Counted from the stretch's first letter, positions 50,494 through 64,000 are shown. The stretch is 64,000 bases of DNA from Gymnogyps californianus (GCF_018139145.2 NC_059485.1:19281698-19345697), one strand, 5' to 3'. Made by a program: numbers and translations. The notes: generated by a model from the sequence alone, not told the origin.

Positions 50494-53400
50494 GTACTGT
50501 ATTTTGGCACCCTGAAAACACGCGGGCGAGGGGGGTTCTGGGGGAGGGAGTCACCTGTGGGTTTGGGAGTTGTCATTCTCCTCCTGTAGATGCCATCTTT
50601 TGTTTGGTTTGGGGGAAGGTGTTTTGGGGCTTGTTTCTCACAGTAGCTGAAATCTTCTTTGTGTCCCAAGGCTTCAGCTTCTCTGCTGCCCACTGTCCTC
50701 TTTGCACTTGCAGAAACGGGGGGTTTCGATGTGTATGTGGAGGAGAAAGGAATCTCCATTATTGAAGCAAACCTTTAATTCCTTCATTTCATCTCTCTTG
50801 AGTTTTAGGAAATTCCTGTATTTTGGTTAGGAAATGAGACTCTAGCTGGCTGTGTAATCAGGTGGCTGCACTCTGAATTCTGTTCTTGGATAATAACAAA
50901 ATATTCACTGGGTGCTAGTTAAAAAAGGGAAAAAAACAACCCACAAGACGTTGGTGATTTCCCCCAATTATTTCTATGACTCTTCTACCCAAGGAACTAT
51001 TTTGGAAACAGCTATGAAATACACATATTGACTTGTTTGTTTCTAAGGTTTTGTGAGTCCTGCATTACTGTTTCAGAACAGTTTGGGCATTTCCATGTAA
51101 TTTGAGTTTTTATTAAGATTGTTTTGTATGCATCTGAATGTCTGTACGTAAACACATACATACACGTGCTTTTTCACTTTAGCATTGTAGATAAGAATTT
51201 GATTTTTTTCAAAGCTGTTTCTTACTTGAGTAGGTAGAAGACAGCAGGGATATTTGAATATGTTGGTGCTATTGTGTGTGCTCAGCAGTTACTGGATGAC
51301 ACCTGGCACTGTACTTGAGCTGTACTTGAGACTAATTTTGGATACCTTGTGCAAAAGTACTCAAGTGTTATTTTCTGTTAACTTTTGAGAAAAACAACAC
51401 TCAGAGATTTCTTCAACATTTGCAATAACAAAGTTTACTCTCGTCTGCTAAAACAAATAAAACTCCACGTAGTATAAATGTGTCTTGGAGGTTGCCTCAC
51501 TTTTTGGTCTATTACAGTGGTATGCACATGCTGGACATAAGGTAGACATTACGAATTATGATAGTTTTGTGTTACAGTAATAAAGCAGTGCAAATTGTGG
51601 TATTTTAGTTATTGCCATATCACAAAAAATTTTTTGAACTCAGTTGCTTGACAGTTAGCTTGTATAATTGACTAAAGTATTTTTTAATGCTTTAGTAAGT
51701 CCTCTTTAATCTCTTAAGCTTTTTGTTTTAAGTGAAAAACTCCTATGTGTGATGTTGGAGGATAGAACAGAAAGGCCTACATAATTTTTCTCCCAGTTGC
51801 ATTAAACCAAATAACCAGATGGAACACGCAGGAGTGTTTAGCTACAGATAATTATTTCAAGGGTTGTAAATAGTATTAAAGGCGAGGAGGTGTTTCTTTG
51901 GAATAAATGTTGTCCATGATTGACAAGTCAAATATACGCATTTGAAATTATTCCATTGCTTTGAAAGTGTATACACATGTGAACAAAATACATGTATCTT
52001 TGTGCACGTGTGTATTCATGTTTGTGTATTTGTACCTAAACATTCATTTCCAATTTTAGAGCAGCAGTACGATTTTTGAGTAGGTGTACCAACACAATTG
52101 AAAAGCAAACTTGGTTTATTTTGCAATTCAGATTCTAAAATAACCCTAATAAAATTATATACAGAATGGAATTGGTCATAGATAGTGCTTGTAATCACTG
52201 TACCTGACTACGTTGTCAGGTTTGGGGAAACTTCTTAAATCATTGGGGGTGACAGTCGGTGATAGAATTGTGGTTATGCTTTTACTTCTGAATTGTAAGA
52301 CCAGCCACAGCTCTGCCTGGCTAGTTTTGAGGTGAATGCATTAAAGTTGATTTCTCTGATACGGTTGAGATTATAACTGTCACGTCTTGGAGAACAGAGC
52401 CATGGAGTGGGATCCTTTCTAATGTGAGTTCTTTACATTCAAGGATGCATACTGAGAGGTCTTCCAGGCTTGTCTGAATTCTCCCTAATGGAATGTCTTG
52501 TGATCAGAATTTATAGGGCTTTGCATTCTGAGTGAAGTATCTCACAGAGCTAGCTTCCAATAGGGAACTAATTGAAGGGTGAAGATTAGTAATACAGATT
52601 GGATTTAAATCCTTCCACTTGCTGTGCCACCAACTTTCTCCTCCCTCTGTAAGTGTAAAAATGATAAAAAGCTTGAATGCATGTGCTTTGGATCAGCTCT
52701 GAAAACTGGAAGCTTTTCCATTTTGTGTGTCACAGTCAAGGTGATAGCTGCAAAGGTAATTTTAACATCGGCCAGCAGGAGTGGCTAGACCACACTTACA
52801 CTTGGTCCAGTGAAACCAGAAACTTGTTTTTGTCATAGCCTTTCAATAATGCTATGTAACCCTTAAAATTTTATTAAAGTGGTCCTGCTTTTAGAATCTG
52901 TGTATTCTAAAGTGAAAAATCTTTCAAAGGCTATTATTAAGGAGTGTAATCAATAAACTTAATTTCTTTCAAATTGTAGTTACTCCGCAGGCATTGGCTT
53001 GTCCTAATCATGTCTTTAAAAGAGTTTCGAAAATAGTATTTTTTTCTGTCTGTTGCAGATCCCTTTTTCCTTTTGGCATTTGTGCTTTTAGAGTGCTTCA
53101 TTGTAGCAGACAAATTACTGATAAAGTAAACTTTACTGTAAACAGGAGGAAGAGTTTGCCCACTCAGCAGCTGCCGACTTTTCAACTTTACTATGGTTCA
53201 GGGAAGATTGTTAGTAATAATTCTCAAATTCTGTCTAGTAGAATGTATAAATGTATTGCTAATTTTCAGATTATCCTGACATAATCTTTAATTGCATCTT
53301 TGGATTCTGTCTCTTGCCTTTTGTGTACTGAGTTGCACTTTTGAGTTTAGGGCAAAAATGACATAGAAAGTAGCATAGTAAAATGAAGTTTGAAAAGTAT

Positions 53401-56400
53401 TTCGCTTCAAACAGCCAATCCATTTTGAATTGTTGAAAGGTTTATCAAATTTCCTGCACAAATACCTAAATGTATGCATTTTTTTAGAATGATTATTATC
53501 TTATTTTCAAATGTTGGTAATCTTTTTATTGTATTTTCAAGTTCATAGTCTACACCTCAACTAATGCATGCCTTTTGAAGTGTGAATGCTTGGAAGTAGG
53601 TCTTAAAGTAACTTGCATGAAATCAGAGGAGGAACTTGAAGGAATAGCGGGGTGGAGGCGGTTTATTATGAGAGCTCAAAAGCAGGGAGGTTCATTGAGG
53701 GAGAGGAAGCAGACCAGTATAAGGTTGCTGAAAAAGAGGGATTTCTGAGAGTTTACTTCTCAAATACAAATACGCCACACGGTTGCTGAGCACAGGTTTT
53801 AAGGTGTGTTCTGGGGATTTTTTCCATGAAGCGAAAGTGCTTAGAATATGCATGTGTATGTTGTGACCACATTGGTAAAAGCAAATGTCAATACATTGCC
53901 ATCATGTGCTGTAGATTTAGTTTGAACTAGAGTGTTCCCATTTCCGTGTTTTTATCCATTTTCTGAATGCAGAGTGAAGTCAGGAGGAAATAGTAACAAA
54001 GTCTGATGGTGATGAGCTGAAGCTTGAAGATGTTTTTCATGCTGTTGCTCTAGATTTATTCATAAAATGTGTAGAATGGCCCAAACAAGTATTTGGATTT
54101 GTTTTGCAGTAATAAGCAGTTCTTTCTTGAAAACAGAATTATTCAGCTGAAAGCATTAATTGAATTAAAATGTTCCATCTTTTGACATAATATAAAACTT
54201 GCTAGAAAGCAGTCTAGTTTGTTTCAGCCCACCAAAGTTGCGTGTCCCGTAGCATGTGGATTAAATTAACTGCTGTCGTCTCCTGTGGAGAGGATGTATA
54301 TACAAAGATACCCGATGTATGTACTTACAATACAATTTTATTGTATCTTCCCAAATTTGTACGCTGCAGAATGTATTGTAACCTTCACTTGAAATGTCAT
54401 TCCTCCAGCATTATTTCTCTAAGGCATGAATGACTTTAAAAACTACTGGCATGGTCCCTTGTTCTAATATTCTCCTTAGTTCTGTCCATCTTGTTTACAC
54501 TTGGTACTTCTCCTTCCATCCTACCCTGATGTGCTTTCATTCATTCTTTGCCCTCCAATTTACCCCAGTTCTCCCTCCCTTCCTTTGAAAGTGGCTCAGG
54601 ACCCGAACTCCGCAGTATCTCATCCCACACCACAAGAGGAGGATTTTTTCATGTGCCCTGTGCAGTAGGTGAACTGAACTTTCAAAAGTGCCTGCCTGCA
54701 AGGCTGCACAACCATGTGGTTTAGATGGAACTTCATACTAGGCTTTATGGGTGTTTTCTAATGGAAGAGCAAGAGAATAATGATTTACTGGGGGAGTAAC
54801 CAAATTTATAATAAAACGTGCTTATTTTTTACAGCTATGCTTGGTTAGCTCAGATAGTGCTGCATTTGATAGCTTAAATATATACTGTCTGTAGAAAAGC
54901 AAGCCTTCAGTATAGTTTTGTAGACTCCTGTTGATAATGGACACTGTATATGTTTAAACACATTCAACTACATCTTGGTTGTGCAAATCTTCTAAATAAT
55001 AAGAGGCAGAAGAAGCTAGACTGCTTGTATCCTTGTAGGACAGTTACCTGTTGTGTTTAAAACTTTGAATGTTAATTCATAACAAGAACGCTATATGGTA
55101 TAATCATGCAATATGGCATAAGCTGTTGTAGACTTACCCTTCTTAGCAGTCCATGCTGTTTACTCTGGAGGCATACAGGATAGAAACTTGTTTTCTGGTT
55201 ACGTTAGTACTCAAAATGAAGCTTTGACTTGTGGGGAATGTGTCTGTCTCTCTTCCTCTCTCATCTGTATTCTCTTCTCAGCTGCGGTGCCTGGAGACGA
55301 AAGCAAATTGGATCCAGCCTGCAGCTTTGTTGGGTTGTCCTTCCACAGAGAAGTGGCTTCACTTAAATTCCTAAAGCGCACACTTTCTATGGAATCACCT
55401 GATTCATTTCTTCACTGAAGTATATGATGCAGTATCTGCCATTAGAAAGATATGTGGCTAGAAACGGGGCTCATTTACCAAGTGATCAGAAAGAAAGTTT
55501 GGATGTTTGTCTTCAATTGCTTTTCATTAAAATCGAGGAATAAATGCTCATTGAGGAATGCTCTGCCATGAGGATAGCAGAATGCATGTGAAGCTTTCTG
55601 GAGAGTATAGATCATAGCACCTTACCCAGCTCTGTTGGCAACAGATGTTGTGATGTGCATTTCATAAGACTGCTGAGCACTAATGCAGGTTTGTGAGAAT
55701 AAAATAGTCACTCGAAGGTGTTTTCTGGTATGGCCTCCTTAATGGCAGTCTTTACCGAAAGCACTTTTGAAGGTGACCTTGTGTAGTTTAGCCTTGCTAT
55801 TGGCTCCTGTAGAACCCAAAAGGGAAGAAAGAATGTTCTGAAGGGAACTGTCTGGCATGTTACAAGTTGGCATTGCATCCTGTGCTTTGGGGAGCGAGTT
55901 TAGTGTCCTAACACTCTGCATTTGGCCTGCGGCATGCAAGAGTCTGTGAAAGTACCATCTCATTTATAAAGGTATTCCCTGATAGGTGTTCCACCTACAG
56001 TTGACTGGTGACTTCTGAAGAAGTTGAGATTTTGCAAGCTAAACCTGTAGAACACCAATAAGAGAACCAGCCTGTGTGTTGAGATAGATGGGTGTAGTAG
56101 GAATTAACTCTGTGAATTCCAGCTTCTGTAGATGTGGAATCTGTCATAGAAGATATGAATCAGCTGGCATGTAAGAGCTGCTAGTGGAAAATTGAAAAGC
56201 AGACACGAAGATGCTACGTAGAGCCTGGAAGGAAGAACTTCTTGTGGCTGTAGCCATGATAAGATGACAATACTATCAGTGACTTGATTATTTGATACAT
56301 GCAGTGTTGCATTGTTTGTCATTTTCGTATCAGATTTTTAAATTGCAGTCTTTAAATCCCTTTGTATAAATTTTTGCAAGTGTTTGTGTTTTGCTTAGAA

Positions 56401-59400
56401 CTACAAAACGGACAGCTTTTTCTACAGAAAATGTAGTTTGAGGTGATGTTATGCCATTCACAGATAAAGGAAGTTCTAATAACGGGGCATATAGATGGGT
56501 AGAGAACCCTGGATAAAAGGAATGAATAGGTTTCTCTGAATCATTGGTGTTCTGATCTGTGATTTTGTTGGGGGTTGTAGTTCAAATACCAAGTACAGAA
56601 ACCTGATGTCTTTGCAAACTGGGGGTTGAAAGCTGAGTGAAAATGTCGAGAACTTACGCATCCGAACTTGCTGCTTTGTACCATGTATGCAGGTGCTGGT
56701 GCTCCGCTGCATCCTGGAGTGATGGGAAAGAATTGTAGCTGTAATTGTGTGGATGTCCAGTCCAGTGGTTGGGTGATGCAGGATAAGTAGGCAGAGTGAG
56801 AATGACCGTCTTGTCTTTGTCTCGTCTGCAGTGTTCTCCTCTTATAAATGATTTTTATTTAGAACAAGCAGCTAAGCAGATTGTTAGAGTAAGCCCCCTT
56901 CCTCTCTCCAGCAATTCTGCAGCAGTAATGGTATGGCTAGCCTCGATGGACCTTTTTGTTTTAATGCATTGCTGAAGTTTTAAATAATCTATTGTTGGGA
57001 GTTAATTATCATCATCGTCTATCATTAGTGAGGGGATGAAACCTTGTTAGCTGTTTTGTATGTTACAAGAATCTCATACAGGAAGATTGAAAGAATGAAT
57101 TTATGGGGTGTAATTTAATGAGGTATGACTATTTTTACTTTTTCTTTTGCCTTTTATCCTGAATTGGTTTATAATACCATGTTTTGGAATATACTGCATT
57201 CCATTGCCTTACAGAGATCCAGTAAACTCTAGGGTGGATTGTGGTAACCCAGTGATAAATATTACCATGCACAGTAGTAAGAAAGTTTATGCAAAGGGAT
57301 GATAGAGCAAACTCCTTTATTCCTGGAAGAATTAAGTGGCATATAAGATCTCTGTAGTGGTGACAGGATATTAGAATTTTTAGATCTTCATAGACAATAC
57401 TCTGAACAGTTGTCTGGATAGTAATTTATTTGTGTTTAAAACAAGAAAGACTGTGATAGACTTCCCAGGACTACAGTTTGTCTTGTAGAATAGTAAGTAT
57501 ATATAAAGGAAGAAAAGAGCAATTAGGAGCTACGTATCCTTTGTAGAAGTTGCATCAGTGGAGTCCTTGCCATGTCCTCGATAGAACTGTTCTGTTCATT
57601 TAATCTTTTACATACAACTAAGAGGAAATGTACTGAATTTTATAGTCTTACAAGAATTTAAAGTCCTCACTGATACTTTTGCTTCTTATGCTTTTTAATA
57701 ATGAAAACTTCGTGTGTACCAAGTGTACTGTACAATCTTTAGAAAATCCTTGGTAAGATCTGAACTTCAGGCAGCTGACTTTAGGTTTTTACTTATTTGA
57801 GTATGTATACAGAGAGATAAAAAAACCCCCACCAAACCCCCCCAAAACCCCAAACAAAAAACAACCACCCAACAAACAAACAAACAAACAAAACCCCGAA
57901 CCCCTGCATTCGTGGTTCCTCTAAATGATTTCTCATAAAGTTAGAGGTCTGTGATCAGAATAGTAACTCTGGAATAGAATCCTGTAGCTGTCTTTTGATA
58001 AAGTACGTCTTTTGCATTGGGAGCTAGTAGCAACAGGAGACTGTAGATTGAGGACTGATATGTTTGAATTCCCCCTTCCTGACGGAAGATTTTAAATATT
58101 AAGATCTGTATTTCTTTACCATGCAAATTGTGATATTCCAGTCTCACATTTGCAGAATAAAGAAGCAATTCTGTGTCTTAAAATTGTTGATTTTCTTCTC
58201 AGTCGTCTGTTGAAGTGCTCAGGTTTTTCTTATGGTTTCCTTTTTTTAAAAGGATTTACCTTCACAGTACCAGAACTAAATTGCTTAACTTTCAATTATT
58301 TTATCAGTGACTTATGAAGATTTTAGGAAATAGAGAAGCTGTTTATTTGAGAATTTGTTTTTAAGTGCATTTTCTTCTAGATGTCCAATTCTTTTTCATG
58401 TTTTGCCTTACATGCTTCCTTGTGGTGACAGTCATTTTCTTCGGAAGGATCAAATAGTCATTCCTAGAAATAAAAGGAACATTAACCTTAAAATGGTCAC
58501 AATATCATATTTTATATCAAGTAAATATTTATTGTATGCAGGAAAAATGTACTTTCACGCATCTTACTCTCTTCCAGGTTTGATTTCATATGTTCTTTGT
58601 TACTTGAACAAATACCTTTTTTAGGATTTGGAGAAATATGGTTTTGTCATTGAAAGGAATTACTTTCAAATTACAACTGAATAGTTACAGTTAAGACTTA
58701 CATACAAGTCTTTCAAATCTCTAAAGCATAGTAAGCCTATAACAGTTGATTCTTCTGATACTCTTTTTTTAATAATATTAGGATTGTCAAACTGGGATAT
58801 CCTGGTTCTTGAATGAGAGAGAGAGAGAGAGAGATGTATGTGTATATATAAAAACACTGACTTTGTCAGATAAACAAACTGCTTCATGTAATTGAATTTC
58901 AAAAGATAACTGAACTTTTTAAGCCTAAATATGAAAGAGAGAACTGTGCTAATGTGTATAAAAGTTTGGGAAACTAGTTGGGATTGCTATATTGTACAAG
59001 CTGGATTTATAAGTAAATAAACTAAGGCAAGACGATTTATCATGAGATAAAACACAAAACATAAAGGACAGTAACCAGAAAAATGGAAACGGTAATAAGC
59101 ATTCTTTATAATGAGCAATGTATGTTTAATGCTAAAAGGCTTCTGTTTTATTAAGTACACGACTGCATTGATAAGGGCAGTCAAATCTTAAATAATACTT
59201 CCTAGCAAAATTGAAGAGAATATGTTTTGGAAATGTAAGTTACTGAGAATGGTTACATTTTCATGGAAAAAAATGAGTGCACTTTTTGGGGGGTCTCCCT
59301 GGTTTCTGGATTAATATTCTGATAATCTGTTACAGTGTCAAACCAAGCATGATGTTTGGTTTGATTTATGTTGTGAATAAATCACAGGTTTAAGGTTAGT

Positions 59401-62390
59401 TGATAATGTTTTTGCTGATTAAAATGTCTTTGAAAGACTAATAGTTTGAGAGGTGATTTAAAAAAAAAAAAGAAAAGAGGCTTTTTCTTCTGAATTAAGG
59501 TGAGGGAGTGGAATCTTACTGCATTATATGTAGCTCTCACCTTCCTGCAGTTTCTCCATCCCATTTTCTTCCCTGTCCCCTACTTGCATAAACAGCAAAT
59601 TCTCTTAGTTCCATCAGGCTTTATTCTCATTTTAGTATTTCCGATCTTCCTATTCTTTTTCTGATCCAAGTTCTTTGGAATGCCAATAACCGACAAAGGT
59701 ACAATCAAGATTACGCTCCTGTGCCTTTTTCCAAAAGCCACAGCAGGATTTGGGGAAGGAAAAAGGGGTTGGGACTTGCCATCCTTGGGATACCTTGAAT
59801 TATCCTAGATGGGCTAAGTGTCAGAGATGGTACTCTTTATACTGAGGATCAGATTCTTGAGAATGCTTATCCGTTGTCATGTGATGAACTAAAGTAGACA
59901 TTTTTCAGTCCTTTCGTTACCAGTTATTTTGGAGGCAGTAGGATCACGACCAAAGACAAGGATATGAAATTACATATATTTTCTCATGGTCATTGGTTTG
60001 CTTTATTGGTCACATTCGTCAGCGTTGCTCAGAAGTTCCCCTCAGCTGCAAAGGGGCAACTGCAGAGCACAACAGGGTATAAGTGTCAGAGAGCGTGTTG
60101 TCTTTTAGAGGTTGCTTTGGTATATTCCTGCTGATCTGTCTTATCGCTGGAAATACAAAATTAAGCCATTGAAACCTTCCCCTTGCTATTTGCTCTTTGA
60201 GATTTTATTTCTTTAAAACAAACCTTGTTATTTGCCTATTGTATTTCAGGTGAAATATCTTGAAAAAAACCTGATGTGGATGGGAGTGGTGAAGAAGGAG
60301 GAAATTCTGAGTTCCTCCTTTATCCATGAATCCTCCTGTTGGTTTAATATTCACTCTGGTCATGCTTTTTTGCAGCAGCAGATAATGGAGGGGCTGCATC
60401 TGGTGGCACATCAGGAATTCCACCCAGCAATCCTGCTGGGAATTCCAAGTCAGCAGCAAGGAACCTGGGCTCCTCGGCTGGAGAGAAGGAGGAAGGAAAG
60501 AAGGTCAGACGGCAGTGGGAATCGTGGAGCACAGAGGACAAAAATACTTTCTTCGAGGGACTGTATGAGGTACACGTAGAGGAAGATAACAAGCTTAGAT
60601 GGCTTCGTTTAGTATCTGGATATTCCTGAAGAAGGTTGATTCAACTGAGATTTGCAGGAGCAAAATGCATACGTGCACATGTGCATTTGTTAGTCTATGC
60701 ATATGTGTCTGTACAGTTGGCTATAAACCAGCTGTCAATCAAAGCCCCATTTCAAAAGTGTCAAGCTTTTTTTTCTTTTGAAATACACAGGAAATATTTG
60801 TGAGTTTTATTCATGAATGTTTATAATAATTTCAGTTATTTTTCAATTATGGTTCTGTTTCAAATGAGAAATAAATAAATAATGTCCCCATCTCAGCTTT
60901 CAAAAGCAACACACTTGTGCTGTAATATTACCAAACAAGAAAATATGTTCTATTCTGATATTCTAATAAGAATTGTAGGCCCTGTGTTTAGTCTTTGACC
61001 ATGAAAAGGTTTAAGCCAGTTCAGTGCTAGGGCTGAGAGACAAAGAAAAGTTAGATCATCGTATCTTTTATCTGATATGATGTATTCCTGGTTGTCCTGT
61101 TCCTATGATTATTTTAAGAGCATTTTTGTTATGAAAATACATACTAAAGGTGAAAACAAAAGAAGTGGTGGTGGGTTTTCTTTGTATGTGTGCATCTTTT
61201 TAAAAATACTTTTTTTTAGTGGTAAGCATGATTCATGTGTATGTATGTTGTGGACAAAATGAACACTTAAACACTGTTTTCTTTTTTTAACTCCTCTGGC
61301 TTGCAGTAATATTCCTGGGAATCGTGTCCCTTCATCACTCAAAGAAAACATTTTTTTTTTGAATGCTGAGGAAAAAGTTCAAAAATTTGCTCTAAGATGG
61401 ATTTGGAACTCAGTTTGTGTGGTCCCCCACTTCCATTCATTTTGTGTCACTACCTTTCAAAAGAGGTTTTCACACTTTGTATTTAAATCAGTTCCAGCCT
61501 TTTTTGAATACTAAGAAATTTTGTGATAGCAGGAGTTCAATGATAATGTATAAAAAAAATTACATTTTCCTCTTTTGGACTCCAAGGTTTTTATAGGAAT
61601 TAGCTAGTTTTAAAGGGACACTTAGGTGTCTCATTTTTATTTTTACCCTGAGAATAAATTTCTGAATGACCTACAGTGTAAAAATGTGTTTTCTGTAAGA
61701 AGATTGTTATTTTTTTAAAAAATATAATATTTTCCTTCATTATTTGAAACTCAAATTTTGTACTCCTAGTAACCAGAACATTAAATTTACTGTAAATAAA
61801 AGTGAAGCTGTTAAATATAATAGGCTTTTAATTCACCCTAGTCAGAAATGGAGGTAGGAGGGAGAGGGGGAAGAATGCAGAGGAAGGTAAAGAAAGCTAA
61901 GTGAGAAAGTCGGTATTTTCAATTCTGCTATTTAGCACGTCTATGAGTAGTTTTGGGTTTTTTTTAAATTTGCTAGCAACTTACAGTTTTTATTTTGAAA
62001 CAGTTCAAGAAATTGGAAAGTAATTTATTTGGCATCTATGATGCATTTTATATAAAATAAAGGAAACAAGTGTCATTCTTCTGCTGTTGAGTTCTGATAC
62101 CCAAGAGTTTTGTTTATGACCATTGAAATCTAATTTCCCACAAAGAACCCCAGAGTCCCTCATGTCGTTTGAGTTGTCTTATGACAAGATAGAAGTTTGG
62201 TTTTGAGTATTTGGATTTGTTTTATTTATTCTTCAGCATGGGAAGGACTTTGAAGCTATCCAGAACAATATTGCCCTGAAATACAAGAAGAAAGGCAAAC
62301 CAGCAAGCATGGTGAAGAATAAGGAACAGGTCCGCCATTTCTACTACCGCACCTGGCACAAGATCTCAAAGTACATTGACTTTGATAATG
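50144..62390 (+). CDS. CRAMP1: CRAMP1, N-terminal part (three coding exons; gene continues right of window)
   Basis: Exons at 50144-50493, about 60376-60569 and 62237-62390 join in phase to encode about 232 residues starting MTVKLGESSGEEGVKKLGKR. After an acidic, low-complexity N-terminus comes the conserved block HHFLRSSVRPQSKR. A SANT/Myb-type domain follows (WESWSTEDKNTFFEGLYEHG, then KDFEAIQNNIALKYKKKG and HFYYRTWHKISKYIDF). Human CRAMP1 (about 1,270 residues) is the orthologue of Drosophila cramped, a Polycomb-group-related chromatin protein; CRAMP1 has been linked to linker-histone gene expression. The start is fixed by similarity and lies one base after the acceptor. The neighbour order with IFT140 is as in mammals. 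Confidence 0.95.
57822..57900 (+). repeat. A/C-rich low-complexity tract with (CAAA)n
   Basis: Purely A and C apart from a single G: AAAACCCCC runs followed by about five CAAA units (57872-57893). Confidence 0.85.
58817..58834 (+). repeat. (GA)n microsatellite
   Basis: About nine GA units followed by TGTATGTGTATATATA. Confidence 0.85.
60376..60569 (+). CDS. CRAMP1: CRAMP1 second coding exon (tandem acceptor)
   Basis: Reads (A)ADNGGAASGGTSGIPPSNP, then RNLGSSAGEKEEGKKVRRQW and ESWSTEDKNTFFEGLYE, followed by GTACAC. The acceptor is TTTTTTGCAGCAGCAG. Splicing after the first, second or third CAG starts the exon at 60376, 60379 or 60382. All three keep the frame. Confidence 0.93.
60570..62236 (+). 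other. CRAMP1: CRAMP1 intron 3
   Basis: AT-rich noncoding sequence; nothing recognised beyond T-runs. Confidence 0.7.
62237..62390 (+). CDS. CRAMP1: CRAMP1 third coding exon (SANT domain)
   Basis: After TTTATTCTTCAG it reads HGKDFEAIQNNIALKYKKKG, then KPASMVKNKEQVRHFYYRTW and HKISKYIDFDN, ending in phase 1 before GTTAGT. It is nearly identical to mammalian CRAMP1. Confidence 0.96.
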
Positions 62391-64000
62391 GTTAGTATGC
62401 AATGAAATGGGCTTAATGCAGAGCTCACAGTCTCGTGAGGGTTGGAGCCCTGCCTTATAGTGCCATCATGGAGGGCAGGAGAAAATAAATAGTGAATAGG
62501 ATGTCTGTGAACATGTCTTTTTTCATTAGCATGACCATACTGAGGTTCATGTTTTTTGAAAAATACTTCTCAAAAACTGGTATTTGTGCCACTGCTTTTA
62601 TATGAATTCACCACACCATAATAAATGCTGATCCGACTATTAATAGTGGGGAAGAGCCAGGTTCAAGGAAATGTTTTTCTATTCTCAGGAACACACCTTT
62701 GAGGACAGTTGCCTAAATGTTAGTCAGGCATGACTTCATTGAGCAAATTGACTCCAGCACTACTTGGCACTTCTTGGGGGAGGGTGGAAATAAATAAATA
62801 GTCCGATACAAGTGTAAATGGTGAAATATTTGCTCACATTTTAAATAAGCCTGAAATTGTATCATTGGTTCAGTAACTTAGGATTCCCAGTACCATATTC
62901 CCTTCTTCCCATTCTTTTCCCTCCTTCCCCAGCTTGTTAAATGAAAAGGAAATTGCGAAGTCATATGAACTGCTAGTGATGTTTTGTAACAATAATAGTA
63001 ATATATTATCACTGATAATTGATTTTTATCAAATACATACTATTCAGTAACAGGCAGTGAGAATTCAGGTCAATTTGCGGGTAGCCTAATCTGAATAGCC
63101 GGTTAAAGAAATCTATTTCAGAGTGAACAGATTTTACTAAGACCCGGTTCTTTTGACTTTTTTAAGGTATGAGGAATGTCAGTTCTCCCGTTAGCTTGTT
63201 GATTAATTAAAGGTCTCCAGGGCTTTCCTGTCCTTCTGATGCTATATTCTAAGTTGCATATATCATGGCAGTTTCATGGTGGTTGAATTTTTTGGTCTTT
63301 AAACAACTCTCTAACATCAGCAAAAATTTGGATGGTAAATTCATCTATACGATTTGTGGTTAGAGCCTCTCAAGTTAAAAATAACTCATTAACGAGAAAT
63401 GGATATGACTAGAAAAAAGCTGAAGGAATGCAAAGATAGTGTATGATATAGTCTCTTTATACAATTGTTTTGTCTATTCCTGAGATTAGGTTATCTAAAG
63501 GAGGACTTACACATCTAAAACACCTCTCATAAGGTGTATTTTTGAGTTCCTTTTTCAAAACAAGAGAGCATTTTAAGATGAAACAAGCCATTAGTATTTT
63601 ATTTAAAAACAAATGTTACAGCAAACACAGTATGGAAGAACTTTTAAGGAAAAAAAAAAAAGGATGTCATGGAGGAACTTCATCTGTTTCCTGGATAACG
63701 TAAAATTCTGTATCTGTACCTATAAGGTCTGAAATCTCATTGGGTGAAGGAATTTAAAAATTAGTGCAGTAGTTTGATTAGCTTTAGTATTGGTAGAAAT
63801 ATGTGTGCCTGGATTTTGAGATTGAATGAGTCTGCAAGTCAGAGAACTGCATTCTTGATGAATAGACAAGAGTGAATATTTTCATCTGATTTGTAAACCA
63901 CAAGACTGTCTTTCCTTGCTGTCATAGATATTTAGTTCTATTAGCAATAATAATGTTGCAATAATAATGTCCACATCGTGTGTTGATGAGAAAGGAGAAA
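62391..64000 (+). other. CRAMP1: CRAMP1 intron 4, partial
   Basis: AT-rich noncoding sequence to the window edge. An A-run lies at about 63650-63661. No exon was recognised. Confidence 0.65.

Larger units (their letters stand above)
50494..60375 (+). other. CRAMP1: CRAMP1 intron 2
   Basis: A 9.9-kb AT-rich intron. Contains an A/C-rich simple repeat (57822-57900) and a (GA)n tract (58817-58834). No exon, LTR or CR1 was recognised. Minus-strand open frames at 55.7-56.8 kb have no recognisable homology. Confidence 0.65.

Noticed and set aside
55188..55418. Possible CRAMP1 alternative exon after TCTTCTCAG
   Set aside because: The acceptor is plausible, but the peptide has no match to CRAMP1 that I recognise and the neighbouring exons already join in phase without it.
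55739..56712. Cluster of minus-strand open frames in CRAMP1 intron 2, considered as an old retrocopy
   Set aside because: I could not match any frame to a known protein. The frames change repeatedly and no poly(A) tail or duplication was seen.

Overview
This window is vertebrate nuclear DNA, most likely from a bird outside the Galliformes. The evidence is CR1 LINE copies in typical avian form, three solo LTRs of an ERVL-like family that begin TGTCCTGGTTTCGGCTGGGACAG-like, compact GT-AG introns, and three conserved vertebrate genes in the order known from human 16p13.3: TMEM204, IFT140, CRAMP1. The species call is inference from repeats and gene order.

Layout. At 487-731 (+) lies the last coding exon of TMEM204, followed by a long 3'UTR. 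It sits antisense inside an intron of IFT140. IFT140 runs on the minus strand from about 41.6 kb down past position 1. Seventeen coding exons (36252 down to 2995) encode about the first 792 residues: the two WD40 propellers and the start of the TPR solenoid. All exon junctions agree in phase except one: exon 3 (30614-30734) is one base short and is frameshifted. IFT140 introns hold a 2.6-kb CR1, two shorter CR1 copies, a solo LTR at 28.2 kb, and a second solo LTR inserted into a CR1 at 39.1 kb. A CpG island at 41.1-42.1 kb has an X-box-like RFX site and a minus-strand splice donor and is the best candidate IFT140 promoter. A third solo LTR lies at 45.1 kb.

From 46.2 to 47.9 kb is a second CpG island with four CCAAT boxes, an octamer and a TATA-like element, which is probably the CRAMP1 promoter and may be bidirectional. 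CRAMP1 runs on the plus strand: a noncoding first exon ends at 47718, and coding exons lie at 50144-50493, about 60376-60569 and 62237-62390, after which the gene leaves the window. A third CpG island (49.0-50.0 kb) lies in its first intron.

Functionally the three genes are independent: a junctional membrane protein, a core subunit of the ciliary IFT-A complex, and a SANT-domain chromatin protein. I found no tRNA, rRNA, CRISPR or novel multi-gene system. The observations most worth following are the IFT140 exon 3 frameshift, the two competing IFT140 promoter candidates, and the tandem splice acceptor in CRAMP1.
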